This document shows, piece by piece, positions 50,759 through 59,668 of a stretch of 64,000 nt of DNA (within the stretch, counting starts at the first letter, position 1; each line of letters starts with the position of its first letter). The translations under genes and the position numbers were made by a program. The stretch spans positions 1,116,001-1,180,000 of the forward strand of contig CP064970.1 in NCBI GenBank assembly GCA_016699305.1, read 5' to 3'. Under the pieces are notes generated by a model that saw only the letters and a program-made list of their open reading frames with translations, ran no database searches and was not told the DNA's origin. This stretch comes from Alphaproteobacteria bacterium (GTDB lineage: Bacteria; Pseudomonadota; Alphaproteobacteria; GCA-016699305).

Positions 50759-50777
50759 TTATATCATGATTCTATAA
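50759..50777 (+). promoter_or_regulatory. Candidate operator between efflux genes and ArsR regulator
   Basis: Perfect inverted repeat TTATA-N9-TATAA (spacer TCATGATTC) in the short divergent intergenic region (50726-50787). An ArsR-family dimer often binds such AT-rich repeats. Confidence 0.45.
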
Positions 50778-50787
50778 ATTAGCAATT

Positions 50788-51117
50788 ATGAATATAAAGA
50801 CGCAAGAACTCCACCATCTCGATGCCGCCGCGCAATCCGCAGCGCGCTTGTTAAAGGCCATGGCGCATCCCTGCCGTTTGCGGGTTCTGTGCGCCTTGGC
50901 CGAGCGGGAGTATTGCGTGGGCGATCTGCAAACGCGTGCCGGATTGTCCCAATCCGCTTTGTCGCAGCATTTAGCGCGTTTGCGTGCCCAGGGGTTGGTG
51001 ACGACGCGCCGAGAATCGCAAACCGTCTATTATCGCATCCACAGCGCCGAGGCGTCCGCGATCGTCGCCGTCTTGGCGCGCCTGTTTTGTCCTTCCCCTT
51101 CGTCCTCCTCGAATTAG
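50788..51117 (+). CDS. ArsR/SmtB-family transcriptional repressor
   Basis: 109 residues with a winged helix: LLKAMAHPCRLRVLCALAEREYCVGDLQTRAGLSQSALSQHLARLRAQGLVTTRRESQTVYYRI. Cys29, Cys35, Cys43 and Cys101 are present; Cys43 in EYCVGDL and the C-terminal Cys101 sit roughly where BigR/SqrR-type thiol sensors have their pair, though the spacing (58) is shorter than the 66 usual there. A metal or sulfide/oxidant sensor are both possible. Divergent from the efflux operon, which it probably controls. Confidence 0.9.
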   Translation: MNIKTQELHHLDAAAQSAARLLKAMAHPCRLRVLCALAEREYCVGDLQTRAGLSQSALSQHLARLRAQGLVTTRRESQTVYYRIHSAEASAIVAVLARLFCPSPSSSSN

Positions 51118-51153
51118 CCTTGCCGCGTACACATACACACATGGCATAGCGCT

Positions 51154-51252
51154 TTAAGCTGCCCAGACATGTCTATCAAACGGTCCTTTCGTCATGACGG
51201 TCATATCCTTTCCGGCTGACAGTCACGAAGAAGGATAGATGCATTGCTGCAT
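51154..51252 (-). pseudogene. Remnant of a phasin promoter and 5' end
   Basis: Reverse strand 51252-51193 matches the phasin upstream region and start at 45495-45423: TGC palindrome relative (GCAGCAATGC), CCGGAAAGGA-ATGACCGTC and ATG. The frame from the ATG (51195) is MTKGPFDRHVWAA and stops at 51154. So it is a copy of the phasin control region with a truncated reading frame. The full gap 51118-51388 holds this and the terminator at 51335. Confidence 0.6.
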
Positions 51253-51334
51253 AACCCAATCTTTCATCCGAGGCGCGTATCTGCCAGTTGGCCATAAAGG
51301 CACCGAGAAAAGCCTGATGCTTAGATAAAAGAAA

Positions 51335-51358
51335 AGGGGGCGGATGTCTCCGCCCCCT
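51335..51358 (-). terminator. Terminator of the porin gene
   Basis: GGGGGCGGA / TCCGCCCCC 9-bp stem with a four-base loop; on the minus strand followed by TTTTCTTTT. Confidence 0.85.
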
Positions 51359-51388
51359 CGCTTGTCATTGAACGCGATCGCCGTCAGG

Positions 51389-52789
51389 TTAGAAGCGATA
51401 GACCGCGCTGGCCTGCATACGGTGACCGTAGCCATCCTGGCCGCTGTTCACTTCGCGGTGGCCATAGATGTACTCCGAACCGACATCCACGCTGGGCACC
51501 GGGCTCCAGATCAAGTTGACATGGACCGAGTCCAGTTCCTTGGTCGTTGTCACGCCGGGCAGGAAGGTGTGCGGACGAATGGTCGTGTGGCCATAGACCA
51601 ACGAAGACCGCACGGTGTCTGTCCAGAAGTGCTGGCCACCCACATAACCGCCCCATGTGGCCTGCGTGCGCAAGTCGCCGGTGACGAGGTTAAGAGCCGT
51701 ACCCAGATTGACGGCATCCGACAGATAACGGCCCATGCCCTCGCCGCCTTGGAACAGACCGAACACGCTGTCCTTGGCATGGAAAGGACCATTGGTGAAG
51801 TACGTCGCCGGGACAAAGCGGCCCGACAGAGCCAACCCATAGCCCCAAACATCATCACTTGCCCCGCCGAGGCTGCTGGGCACCTTGACGGCGACATTAC
51901 GCAGCACGCCGCGCAGGCCGACATGACCCCATGTCGACTGGTACTTGTACGCCGCAGCCATATCGGGAACTTGGTTGATGCTGTTGGTGTTGGTCAGGCC
52001 AGCCGAAGTGGTGAAATCCGATTCGGGATTTTCCACAGACGCTGCCAGGGTGTGGCCGTTCTTGAAGTCATGCATGTAGCGGACCTGGGCCTGACGAACA
52101 TTCGTCCAGCCGGTGGGGCCGTTGGCATCCAGGGTTTCGGGCACGATGGCCATGTCCTGGAACAAGGTGTTGGTTTGACCGGCCAGCCAGCCGCCGATGG
52201 TGCCATAGGCGTGACGCAGGCGAGGCTCATACGAGTTGGACAGCAAGCCGTTACCCGTCGGGGTACCGGACATAAAATCAAACTCGATCAATGTCGACAC
52301 CAAGCCGTAGGAAGACGGCGTCGTGGTCGCCACGTTGATGCGCGACTGGCGCGCATGCAGACGGGTCTGGTTCTTGCGGTTATTCGCGCCGCCTGCCGAG
52401 TCGATGGGCAAAGCGGTGAAGTTAAACGAATCGGCGTTCGACGGCGTGGACGGCTTGCTGCCGAAATCATGGATCAAGTCCAGCTTGGCATAGCCACCCA
52501 GCTTGATGGTGGTGTCGGTGCCGGGAATGACGAACGCGCCTTTGTCATTCACCGTCACGGCCTTGTTGGCCTTGGCGGCGGCGACATCCGCCTTTTGAGA
52601 CACAGTCGCGCCTTGGGCCTCGACGGCGTTCAAACGCGCGCTAAGGGCGGCGATCTGTTCGCGCAGCAACTGGACTTCGGTCTTGACGGGCTTGGCTGAC
52701 GCCTTCTTGCTGGCTGCCAAAGCGGGCGAGGCCGCCAGCGGTATAGCCGCCAGAATGGTCGTCGCCAACAGGAACTTACGGAACGTCAT
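51389..52789 (-). CDS. DcaP-like outer-membrane porin
   Basis: 466 residues. Signal peptide at 1-25 (FLLATTILAAIPLAASPALA), N-terminal coiled coil (VQLLREQIAALSARLNAVEAQ, about 40-60), then a beta-barrel with IKLGGYAKLDLIHDFG, RQSRINVATTTPSSYG, GYGHRMQASAVYRF ending in Phe, as in outer-membrane barrels. Family: DcaP-like trimeric porins. Start has GGAGG upstream. A 96-base extension of the frame upstream is not conserved-looking. Confidence 0.9.
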   Translation of the reverse strand: MTFRKFLLATTILAAIPLAASPALAASKKASAKPVKTEVQLLREQIAALSARLNAVEAQGATVSQKADVAAAKANKAVTVNDKGAFVIPGTDTTIKLGGYAKLDLIHDFGSKPSTPSNADSFNFTALPIDSAGGANNRKNQTRLHARQSRINVATTTPSSYGLVSTLIEFDFMSGTPTGNGLLSNSYEPRLRHAYGTIGGWLAGQTNTLFQDMAIVPETLDANGPTGWTNVRQAQVRYMHDFKNGHTLAASVENPESDFTTSAGLTNTNSINQVPDMAAAYKYQSTWGHVGLRGVLRNVAVKVPSSLGGASDDVWGYGLALSGRFVPATYFTNGPFHAKDSVFGLFQGGEGMGRYLSDAVNLGTALNLVTGDLRTQATWGGYVGGQHFWTDTVRSSLVYGHTTIRPHTFLPGVTTTKELDSVHVNLIWSPVPSVDVGSEYIYGHREVNSGQDGYGHRMQASAVYRF

Positions 52790-53129
52790 GATGTGCCTCC
52801 AAAGTGACGGTTGCTTCGAACATCGACGCAACCTTGCGGTGCGCGAACGCTCACAAATCTGTCTTAATTGATGGTTAAAATCCACCCAATCCTACACCTA
52901 GATATCACACATGCCCGTCGTTATGACTTTTACGCAACAGTACATTTTGTATTTGGAATGAATGCCGTGTTGCCCCCCCCTGTGCTCCCCAAGGATATTT
53001 GCAACAGGATAACACCGGGGCGCGGCTCTCAAGGGGGCCGCGCTTTCGCATTTTAAGAGATAGTTAAGATGTGAAAGATAGAGCTATAATGAATTGACCT
53101 GCTTCCTCTCGCGATAAGGAATGGACGCC
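52790..53129. other. Intergenic region between porin and 53130 gene, with hairpin
   Basis: 340 bases, mostly AT-rich. Should carry the porin promoter (minus) near 52800-52880 and the promoter of the 53130 gene. A hairpin GCGCGGC-loop-GCCGCGC (53020-53043) followed by TTTCGCATTTT resembles a terminator; a run of eight C lies at 52973-52980. No gene seen. Confidence 0.5.
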
Positions 53130-53597
53130 ATGCTGAAAAAGACGATCATCGGTTTCATGCTGGCTTTGTTCGCAGGGCCTCTCTCCGCTCATGCAGAACT
53201 GCCCGGGCAACCCTGCACCGCCGCGCAAATCGGCACGACTAAAATGGCCGATGACAAGCAAAACATCATCGCTTGCCTCCTTACAGGCAAAACCAAGCCA
53301 GCAAACGTCCAGGAATGGAAGTCATTCACCAAAGGCAGTTTTGAGGAGACTTCATTGCAGGGAGGAATTTATACGGTCAATTTTTGGGATGGTAACACTT
53401 GCAGAAGTCTCAATCCATTAACAGGGGGATGTTCTTGTCCGAAGGGGTTCACGAGCTCTGTGACTTCTGAATTTTATAATCCTGCATGCTTAAATGGCTA
53501 CTATGACGATAACGGATCACGTACTGTAAATTGCGGGGTTGTGCAGTATCAATGTGTCAACAGCAAACAAGTGGTGAGAGTGAAAGTAAATCCATAA
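53130..53597 (+). CDS. Small exported Cys-rich protein, pilus-tip-like
   Basis: 155 residues. Signal peptide (KKTIIGFMLALFAGPLSAHA). Mature part: GQPCTAAQIGTTKMADDKQNIIACLLTG...VQEWKSF, the C-x-W domain seen in shufflon-type PilV and pilin tips, then GCSCPKGF, CLNGYYDD and CGVVQYQCVN with eight Cys probably in disulfides. AAGGA stands nine bases before the ATG at 53130 (an ATG at 53121 overlaps it). Function inferred only from domain style. Confidence 0.65.
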   Translation: MLKKTIIGFMLALFAGPLSAHAELPGQPCTAAQIGTTKMADDKQNIIACLLTGKTKPANVQEWKSFTKGSFEETSLQGGIYTVNFWDGNTCRSLNPLTGGCSCPKGFTSSVTSEFYNPACLNGYYDDNGSRTVNCGVVQYQCVNSKQVVRVKVNP

Positions 53598-53895
53598 GTG
53601 ATCGGTCAATTTATTTAGTTCTGCATGGTAACTCTCAAGGCCGCATTCTCAGACCGCAAGACGGCTATCTCTCACCGTAGACCTTCGATTAACTCGCGCA
53701 ACTCCAGGGAAATCTCCATCCCCCTTTGACTCATATCCAGCCTTCTAACACCAGAAAAATCAGCTCATTATCCGCTTGATCTTTAAACCTGTTGCCTTCC
53801 GGACTCACTCGGGGGCTTGGGAGTTACATATTTCCTTACCTCCTCCATTCTCGTGTCATGCCGATACATACGCGCCGCACGCGGCACGCCGCTCG
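53598..53895. other. Intergenic region, no gene seen
   Basis: About 298 bases between convergent genes at 53130 and 53896. I see no RNA gene, repeat or strong terminator in it. Confidence 0.4.
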
Positions 53896-54381
53896 TCACG
53901 ACCCGGGGGCGGGGCTTAAAGCTGCCTTCTTCAATCCATTGAAAGCGCGCAGCATCCCGCGGGGAACAAAGATAGATTTCGGAGCCTGGGGATTATTATT
54001 ATTTATTGTGTAAGCCCCGATGGCTTGATCCGCTATTGCGGCGTCTTCGATCCTTTGCCGAATGTTTTTGAAATGGCCGAACAGGGCATCGCCCACGCCC
54101 AACAAGGCACCGCCAAATGTCATAAACATAACCGACTCGGAACCCGTGACGGCGCACACGCCACCCACTACCCCGGCATATATCATGGCCTTACCCGCCA
54201 TACGCAACAGAGACGGCCCATTTTCTTTTTCTCTCTTAACGGTCGCCCGGGCCTGGTCTCTGAACGCCATGGCCTTCTCACACGAATACCCATTCCTGAC
54301 GGGGTTACGCATCTTTGTTTGTTTCTTAGATGGCGCGTTCCGATGCGTGCTGACTTGGATCATCGAGTGTGCATGGCTCAT
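53896..54381 (-). CDS. Unknown small protein with hydrophobic segment
   Basis: 161 residues. A basic N-terminal part (RNPVRNGYSCEKAMAFRDQARATVKREKENG), then hydrophobic stretches (AGKAMIYAGVVGGVCAVTGSESVMFMTFGGALLGVG, about 62-97), then an amphipathic end. No family recognised. Could be a membrane-associated protein. AT-richer than gap. Low confidence that the first Met is the true start. Confidence 0.5.
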   Translation of the reverse strand: MSHAHSMIQVSTHRNAPSKKQTKMRNPVRNGYSCEKAMAFRDQARATVKREKENGPSLLRMAGKAMIYAGVVGGVCAVTGSESVMFMTFGGALLGVGDALFGHFKNIRQRIEDAAIADQAIGAYTINNNNPQAPKSIFVPRGMLRAFNGLKKAALSPAPGS

Positions 54382-54639
54382 GCTTAATCCCTTTCTTATC
54401 TGTCATGTGGCCCACCCACATCATACAGTTACATTAGTGAAACTATTTAGCTTTACTTCTCACTTACAGCGGTGTCGTCCCCAGCCCTTCCGGTCCTTGG
54501 AAACATGGCCTAATCTCTCCCGACACTCCACGGGGCAGGCAACGGAAAAGGTGGCATCTTCCCTGCCAGGGCGGGAATATGCTAAACAGCGCGTCGCAAA
54601 AGCCACAAAAACCTATCGTCACAATAAGGAGTCTGGAGC

Positions 54640-55647
54640 ATGACCGTGCGGGTTGCGATTAACGGCTTTGGCCGCATTGGGCGGTTGGTGTTGCGGGCGG
54701 CGGCGGAAGCCGGGCGCAAGGACGTGGAGTTCGTGGCCATCAACGACCTGACAGGCCCCGAGACTCATGCCTTTATGCTGGCTTACGACTCGGTGCATGG
54801 CCGCTTTCCCGGCACGGTCAGCCATGACGCCGACTCTTTGACCGTCAATGGCCAAAAGATCAAGACTCTGGCCGTGACCGATCCTGCCAGCCTGCCTTGG
54901 GGCGAGATGGGCGTGGATGTGGTCATGGAATGCTCGGGCCGCTTCACCAAGGCCCAGGACGCGCGCAAGCATCTGGATGCGGGCGCAAAGAAGGTATTGA
55001 TCTCGGCCCCCGCCACGGATGAAGACATCACCGTGGTCTATGGCGTCAATCATGGCCAGCTTAAGCCCGAACATCGGATCATCTCCAACGCCTCATGCAC
55101 CACGAATTGCTTGGCTCCCGTGGCCGCCGTGCTGCATGGATCGGTCGGGATCGTGCATGGCTTTATGACGACCATTCATTCCTACACGGGAGATCAGCGT
55201 CTTGTGGACGCCATCCATAGCGATCTACACCGTGCCCGCGCCGCCGCGCTGAATATGATCCCGACATCGACGGGTGCCGCCAAGGCCGTGGGCAAGGTGC
55301 TGCCCGAGCTGAAAGGTAAGCTGGACGGCACGGCCATCCGCGTGCCCACGCCCAATGTCTCGGTCGTGGACTTTAAGTTCACCGCCGCACGCGACACCAG
55401 CGTCGAAGAAATCAACGCCGCCATCAGCCAGGCGGCGGCTGCCGGTCCGCTTCAAGGCATTCTTGGCACTTACGAGCTGCCTTTGGTCTCGGGCGACTTC
55501 AACCATGATCCGCGTTCGTCGATCTTCGCCCTGAAGGAAACCAAGGTCATCGACAAGCGTTTCGTGCGCATCCTCAGCTGGTACGACAACGAATGGGGCT
55601 TCTCGAACCGTATGTCGGACACGGCTGTGGCGGCATGTGCCGCATAG
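54640..55647 (+). CDS. gap: Glyceraldehyde-3-phosphate dehydrogenase
   Basis: 335 residues: NAD-binding INGFGRIGRLVLRAA at the N-terminus, catalytic Cys153 in SNASCTTNCLAPV, His in TTIHSYTGDQR, and SWYDNEWGFSNRM at the end. Glycolysis/gluconeogenesis. AAGGAG stands before the ATG. Stands without pgk or tkt, which are often neighbours in alphaproteobacteria. 54382-54639 is its promoter region. Confidence 0.97.
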   Translation: MTVRVAINGFGRIGRLVLRAAAEAGRKDVEFVAINDLTGPETHAFMLAYDSVHGRFPGTVSHDADSLTVNGQKIKTLAVTDPASLPWGEMGVDVVMECSGRFTKAQDARKHLDAGAKKVLISAPATDEDITVVYGVNHGQLKPEHRIISNASCTTNCLAPVAAVLHGSVGIVHGFMTTIHSYTGDQRLVDAIHSDLHRARAAALNMIPTSTGAAKAVGKVLPELKGKLDGTAIRVPTPNVSVVDFKFTAARDTSVEEINAAISQAAAAGPLQGILGTYELPLVSGDFNHDPRSSIFALKETKVIDKRFVRILSWYDNEWGFSNRMSDTAVAACAA

Positions 55648-55732
55648 GTCCTTTGCGGGAAGACAGCGACCGCCGCGCATGGGAAGGCCTGTGGCGGCCC
55701 TATCACGAGGGGTAGGCTTTGGTGGTTGGTTC

Positions 55733-56314
55733 TCAATCAGTGGGGGTGGCTGCTGTGGCCAGATCATGGGAAGGATTTGTCTTACCGGGCTTGCTTTGGA
55801 AAAAGTCATGAATAATTTTTCTTGTTTGAGGGGATATATTCAATTCTTTGAATTCATTTGAAAAAGGCGACACCATGAAATAGGCGTCATGCTCTTGCGG
55901 GGCCAAAGTCACATCGCTCGAATCCGACAAGACGGCAAAGTTCAGTTGGCGCGTTCTTTTTCCCGAGCCAGAAATATAATCGAAGCAGCCTATGTAGCTT
56001 TCTATGCTTGTAACACTCAATCCCGTTTCTTCTTTGCACTCCCTGATTAGGGCATCAAGAAACCCTTCATGGGCGTCAACGGTGCCGCTGGGCAGCTCAA
56101 CCAGTCCACCCATAAAATCATCCGATACCCGACGCAAAAGTAACACCTTATCTTCAAAATAGAATAAAGCCCCCATGACAACCTTTTGAATGCCATCATT
56201 CATGATGGACTGCTTTAGATCTGCGGCAATCTTTTGTTGAGAGGCGTTTCTCATTTTGTCTCCGCAGATCTTGCGCATGATCCCAAGCGCCGAGTCTCCC
56301 CCTCGAGGATCCAT
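55733..56314 (-). CDS. NUDIX hydrolase
   Basis: Nudix box GTVDAHEGFLDALIRECKEE with TGL (G-x5-E-x7-RE-x2-EE-x-G) at about residues 77-99, after VELPSGTV. 193 residues, less GC-rich than neighbours. Substrate unknown (nucleoside diphosphate derivative). An N-terminal 12-residue extension may not be translated; ATG at 56278 is an alternative. Follows fabI on the same strand after 59 bases. Confidence 0.85.
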   Translation of the reverse strand: MDPRGGDSALGIMRKICGDKMRNASQQKIAADLKQSIMNDGIQKVVMGALFYFEDKVLLLRRVSDDFMGGLVELPSGTVDAHEGFLDALIRECKEETGLSVTSIESYIGCFDYISGSGKRTRQLNFAVLSDSSDVTLAPQEHDAYFMVSPFSNEFKELNISPQTRKIIHDFFQSKPGKTNPSHDLATAATPTD

Positions 56315-56373
56315 CCCTTGTCCAGATATTGGCCTTGCAACACATCAAGGCGTTGATCCTGGGTACCTTGCGT

Positions 56374-57264
56374 CTAGGCTTTTTGGCCGATCAGGGACTG
56401 GGCCAGCTCCATCACCCCGGGTGCGGCATCGACGGCCATCATGCCGACGCTGTGATACCCGGCATCGATATGCAGCACTTCGCCCGTCACGCCGCCGCCC
56501 AGATCGCTCAGCAGATACAATGCGCCGCCGCCGACATCTTGCAGGCTGACATTGCGGCGTAAGGGGGCGTTCAGCTCGTTCCAGCGCATGATATAGCGGA
56601 AATCGCCGATGCCGCTGGCGGCCAAAGTACGGATGGGACCGGCCGAGATGGCGTTGACGCGAATGCCCTTTGGCCCCATATCCGCCGCCAGATAGCGCAC
56701 GCTGGCCTCCAGCGCCGCCTTGGCCACGCCCATCACGTTGTAATGGGGCATAACGCGCTCGGCACCCAGATAGGTCAGCGTCAACAGACTGCCGCCCTCG
56801 CTCATCAGCGGCGCGGCATGGCGCGCCAGAGCGGTGAAGGAATAGCAAGAAATGTCCATCGTTCGCAGGAAATTGGCGCGGCTGGTGTTCAGATATTCGC
56901 CGTCCAATTCGTTCTTGTCGGAAAAGGCGATGGCATGCACCAGAAAGTCCAACCCGCCCCACACATTCTTAATCTCACCGAACAAGGCGTCCAGGCTGGC
57001 TTCGTCCGTGACGTCGCAAGGTTGGATCAGCTTGGCATCCACCGATTGCGCCAGGGGGATGACGCGCTTGGCCAAAGGCTCGCCCTGATAGGTAAAGGCC
57101 AATTGCGCGCCTTGCGCCGCCACCGCCTGAGCAATGCCCCAAGCGATCGAGCGATCATTGGCCACGCCCATAATCAAGCCGCGCTTGCCCGCCATCAGCG
57201 GCTTGCCAGTGGCATAGGGGGATTCGGACTCGGTCGGGACGGAAGATACGGTCGCATCAGTCAT
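56374..57264 (-). CDS. fabI: Enoyl-[acyl-carrier-protein] reductase (NADH)
   Basis: 296 residues. SDR-family: GKRGLIMGVANDRSIAWGIAQAVAAQGAQLAFTYQ at the dinucleotide site, catalytic Tyr165 (LTLTYLGAERV) and Tyr175-x6-Lys182 (HYNVMGVAK), and ISAGPIRTLAASGI. Last reduction of fatty acid elongation. Its N-terminus is about 25 residues longer than E. coli FabI, which is common in alphaproteobacteria; an internal start at MAGKRGL is possible. Confidence 0.95.
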   Translation of the reverse strand: MTDATVSSVPTESESPYATGKPLMAGKRGLIMGVANDRSIAWGIAQAVAAQGAQLAFTYQGEPLAKRVIPLAQSVDAKLIQPCDVTDEASLDALFGEIKNVWGGLDFLVHAIAFSDKNELDGEYLNTSRANFLRTMDISCYSFTALARHAAPLMSEGGSLLTLTYLGAERVMPHYNVMGVAKAALEASVRYLAADMGPKGIRVNAISAGPIRTLAASGIGDFRYIMRWNELNAPLRRNVSLQDVGGGALYLLSDLGGGVTGEVLHIDAGYHSVGMMAVDAAPGVMELAQSLIGQKA

Positions 57265-57355
57265 GGGTATGTCGGCTCTCTAAGTGTAGTCAGATAGGCC
57301 CACACTGTGCCGAAAACTGGGCTTGGGATCAAGCAGTGCCGTTCGCGGGGTGGTC

Positions 57356-58021
57356 TTATGAAGGGGTGTAGATGCTTCGCAGCTGTCCCAACGGTCCCAC
57401 TTCGCCGATGACGGGGCGCAGTAGAACTTTCTTGTCCCGTTTGATCATCTGTGAGAGCGGGACTTTCAGGCCGCGCCTGGAGCCGTCTTGCGGCTGTGCC
57501 CATAGAATGAAACGGGGATCGTATCCTTCCGGGCCGTCATCAAGGATCACGCGATCCTCGCCCAGGGTTTCCGTAACGTTATCCAGTATGCGAAGGCGCA
57601 CGCACGAGGTCAGTATGCTGTCGCGCGGCATGATGACGGCCAATGTATGGCTCTTGTTCTGGCCTTGGGGATGTTCAATGCTGCTTGTCGTGTCGCGCAG
57701 CATGACGCCGGACAGAACACTATAGCCGTAGTTCATAGTCTCATACGGACCTTGCCATAACTCATCGGCTAGACGGTAGATGCGGCCGACTTCATCGGCA
57801 TTGGCGCGAAAACGGAACATCGGGCAATGCAATAAGCTTTGATGCTCTTTGGCAACTTTCTGGAGGCCATTGCTCAACGCCACCACCTGATACAGCGAGG
57901 CGCTTTGTTTATTCAGCCGACCGGACAGTCCCACCGCTCTGTGCTGAAACTGTGTGCCATTCGCACCGGGATTCTGTGTGAGGACCCAAGAGAATCCGTA
58001 GGGTTCAAGCTGCTGGCTCAT
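57356..58021 (-). CDS. Unknown soluble protein
   Basis: 221 residues with AGGAAAG upstream of the ATG at 58021, so translated with good likelihood. No family recognised. Visible: LHCPMFRFRANADEVGRIYRLADELWQGPYETMNYGYSVLSGVML, a long basic C-terminus (QPQDGSRRGLKVPLSQMIKRDKKVLLRPVIGEVG). No membrane segment. Convergence with nothing; next gene on the same strand is fabI, 91 bases downstream. Confidence 0.6.
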   Translation of the reverse strand: MSQQLEPYGFSWVLTQNPGANGTQFQHRAVGLSGRLNKQSASLYQVVALSNGLQKVAKEHQSLLHCPMFRFRANADEVGRIYRLADELWQGPYETMNYGYSVLSGVMLRDTTSSIEHPQGQNKSHTLAVIMPRDSILTSCVRLRILDNVTETLGEDRVILDDGPEGYDPRFILWAQPQDGSRRGLKVPLSQMIKRDKKVLLRPVIGEVGPLGQLRSIYTPS

Positions 58022-58110
58022 GTTTCTTTCCTGTGTTTGTCATGGATACATGGATACGGATCATCATGGTCCGATGGAGGGCAGTCAATGCTTAATGCCA
58101 AAGGGATAGG

Positions 58111-58704
58111 CTAAGCGACCTGGCAGGCTTCCTCGAAGGTCAGGCGCGGCAGGCGCGGATGCAGGGTATCGCCGCCCTTCCCATAGCCCAGATTGCACAG
58201 GAAATTGGCCTTGATCCCGCCTTGCGGGAAAAAGGCGACCTCGGCTTTGTCCGCGTCAAAGCCCGACATGGGACCGCAATCCAGCCCCAAGGCGCGCGCG
58301 GCCAGCATCAAATAAGCGCCCTGCAGGCCGCCGTTGCGAAAGGCGGTGTCGGAGATCAGCGTGTCTTGCCCGACAAACCATGCGCGGGCGTCTGTATGCG
58401 GGAACAGGCGCGGCAGATTCTCGTAAAACGCCATATCGTGGCCGATCAGAACCGTGACGGGTGCCGTCATGGTCTTGTCCAGATTGCCCGGTGCCAAGCA
58501 TGGCTTGAGGCGCTCTTTAGCCTCGGGCGTGCGAATAAAGACAAAGCGTCCCGGCTGACAATTGGCGCTGGTCGCGCCCAGGCATGCCAAATCATAGACC
58601 TGGCGCAAGGTGTCTTCCGTCACCGCCTTGTCCGTCCATACCGAATGCGTTCGCGCTTGCCGGAATAAAGTGTCGAGAGCGGCGGAGTTCAAAGGAGCGT
58701 TCAT
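58111..58704 (-). CDS. RutE-like FMN nitroreductase family protein
   Basis: 197 residues from MNAPLNSAALDTLFRQARTHSVWTDKAVTEDTL, with CLGATSANCQPGRFVFI and FRNGGLQGAYLMLAARALGLDCGPMSGFD. This matches malonic semialdehyde reductase RutE/YdfG-type FMN reductases. The ATG at 58702-58704 overlaps the stop of nfuA (ATGA). Expected to use FMN and NAD(P)H; exact substrate not certain. Frame opens 30 codons upstream, inside nfuA. Confidence 0.85.
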   Translation of the reverse strand: MNAPLNSAALDTLFRQARTHSVWTDKAVTEDTLRQVYDLACLGATSANCQPGRFVFIRTPEAKERLKPCLAPGNLDKTMTAPVTVLIGHDMAFYENLPRLFPHTDARAWFVGQDTLISDTAFRNGGLQGAYLMLAARALGLDCGPMSGFDADKAEVAFFPQGGIKANFLCNLGYGKGGDTLHPRLPRLTFEEACQVA

Positions 58705-59264
58705 GATGCGGACCTCACTTCTTGGATTTCGGGGATGAAGTGGCGCAACAGATTCTCGATGCCTCCCTTGAGGGTGGCTTGAGAGCTGGGGCAACCGGCA
58801 CAGGCTCCGCGCATATGCAGATACACCACGCCGTCTTGAAAGGATTGAAACTGAACGTCGCCGCCGTCTTGCGCGACGACGGGACGCACGCGCTGATCTA
58901 GAATCTCTTGGATTCTTTGAATGATGGGATCGTCCGAGCCATCTGCCGCTTGGGCCATCGGCGCGGACGCGTCGGCAAACAGTACAGGGGCGTCTTCCAC
59001 GAAGTGATCCATGATCGCCGCCAGAACCACCGCTTTCATGGCAGGCCAGGCCATGTCGGGTGACTTGCTGACCGAGATGAAATCCGCGCCCAAGAACACG
59101 CCCTCGACCCCCTCGACCGCGAACAGGCGCGCGGCCAAGGGCGAGACTTCCGCCGCCGTCTGCGCATCGCGCAGATCAATCCCCGCCCGATCCCCCGCGA
59201 CCATGCGGCCAGGAAGGAACTTTATGGTCGCCGGATTGGGAGTCTCTTCGGTTTGGATGAACAT
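58701..59264 (-). CDS. nfuA: Iron-sulfur cluster carrier NfuA/NifU-like
   Basis: 187 residues from MFIQTEETPNPATIKFLPG, with AGGAAACC upstream. N-terminal Nfu domain (FLGADFISVSKSPDMAW) and C-terminal NifU-like domain with the cluster Cys pair GACAGCPSS and LRHFIPEI. Delivers Fe-S clusters. Coupled to the RutE-like gene by ATGA. The longer reading frame to 59423 crosses the tRNA-Leu and is not used. Confidence 0.93.
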   Translation of the reverse strand: MFIQTEETPNPATIKFLPGRMVAGDRAGIDLRDAQTAAEVSPLAARLFAVEGVEGVFLGADFISVSKSPDMAWPAMKAVVLAAIMDHFVEDAPVLFADASAPMAQAADGSDDPIIQRIQEILDQRVRPVVAQDGGDVQFQSFQDGVVYLHMRGACAGCPSSQATLKGGIENLLRHFIPEIQEVRSAS

Positions 59265-59393
59265 GATGGTTTCCTGGAAGCTGCCCTCTTGCCCAATATA
59301 GACGCTCTGGCGGCAATGCCAAGGGTGCTTTGGTGCGCTGACCTGATCCTTTAAAATCCAGGTTTCAAGAAATGTCCTTATGGATGACCAAAA

Positions 59394-59479
59394 TGGTGCG
59401 GTCGAGAAGACTTGAACTTCCACGGGGTTTCCCCCACAGCGACCTCAACGCTGCGCGTCTACCGTTCCGCCACGACCGC
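59394..59479 (-). tRNA. tRNA-Leu (anticodon GAG)
   Basis: Class II tRNA with a long variable arm (TGTGGGGGAAACCCCGTG). Acceptor GCGGTCG/CGACCGC with discriminator A and encoded CCA; D arm GGC...; anticodon stem CAGCG/CGCTG with loop TTGAGGT (anticodon GAG, reads CTC/CTT); T arm with TTCAAGTC. Lies upstream of nfuA. Confidence 0.95.
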
Positions 59480-59668
59480 GCCCGGTGTGAGACCTTAGCA
59501 AAGCCTGAACGCCTCCTGCAAGCAGAACCGGGATATGTGCGAGAGTTTCGGTCCGCAGGCGGCGCTTCGCTCCTTGGAGGCATGAAGGCGCAGGCCTGGT
59601 TCCTAAGCTGTCCGAGGGCCTTGAAACCCGTCCTCGCTTGCGCGGCCTGTGTGCGCTAAGATATTGGT

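Noticed and set aside
51344..52699. Long plus-strand reading frame (about 450 codons) opposite the porin gene
   Set aside because: It is the antisense of a clear outer-membrane porin in GC-rich DNA; it has no domain motif and no start site.
59265..59423. Extended start of nfuA running through tRNA-Leu
   Set aside because: The extension would be read through a tRNA gene; MFIQTEETPNPAT at 59264 has a ribosome binding site and matches the family.
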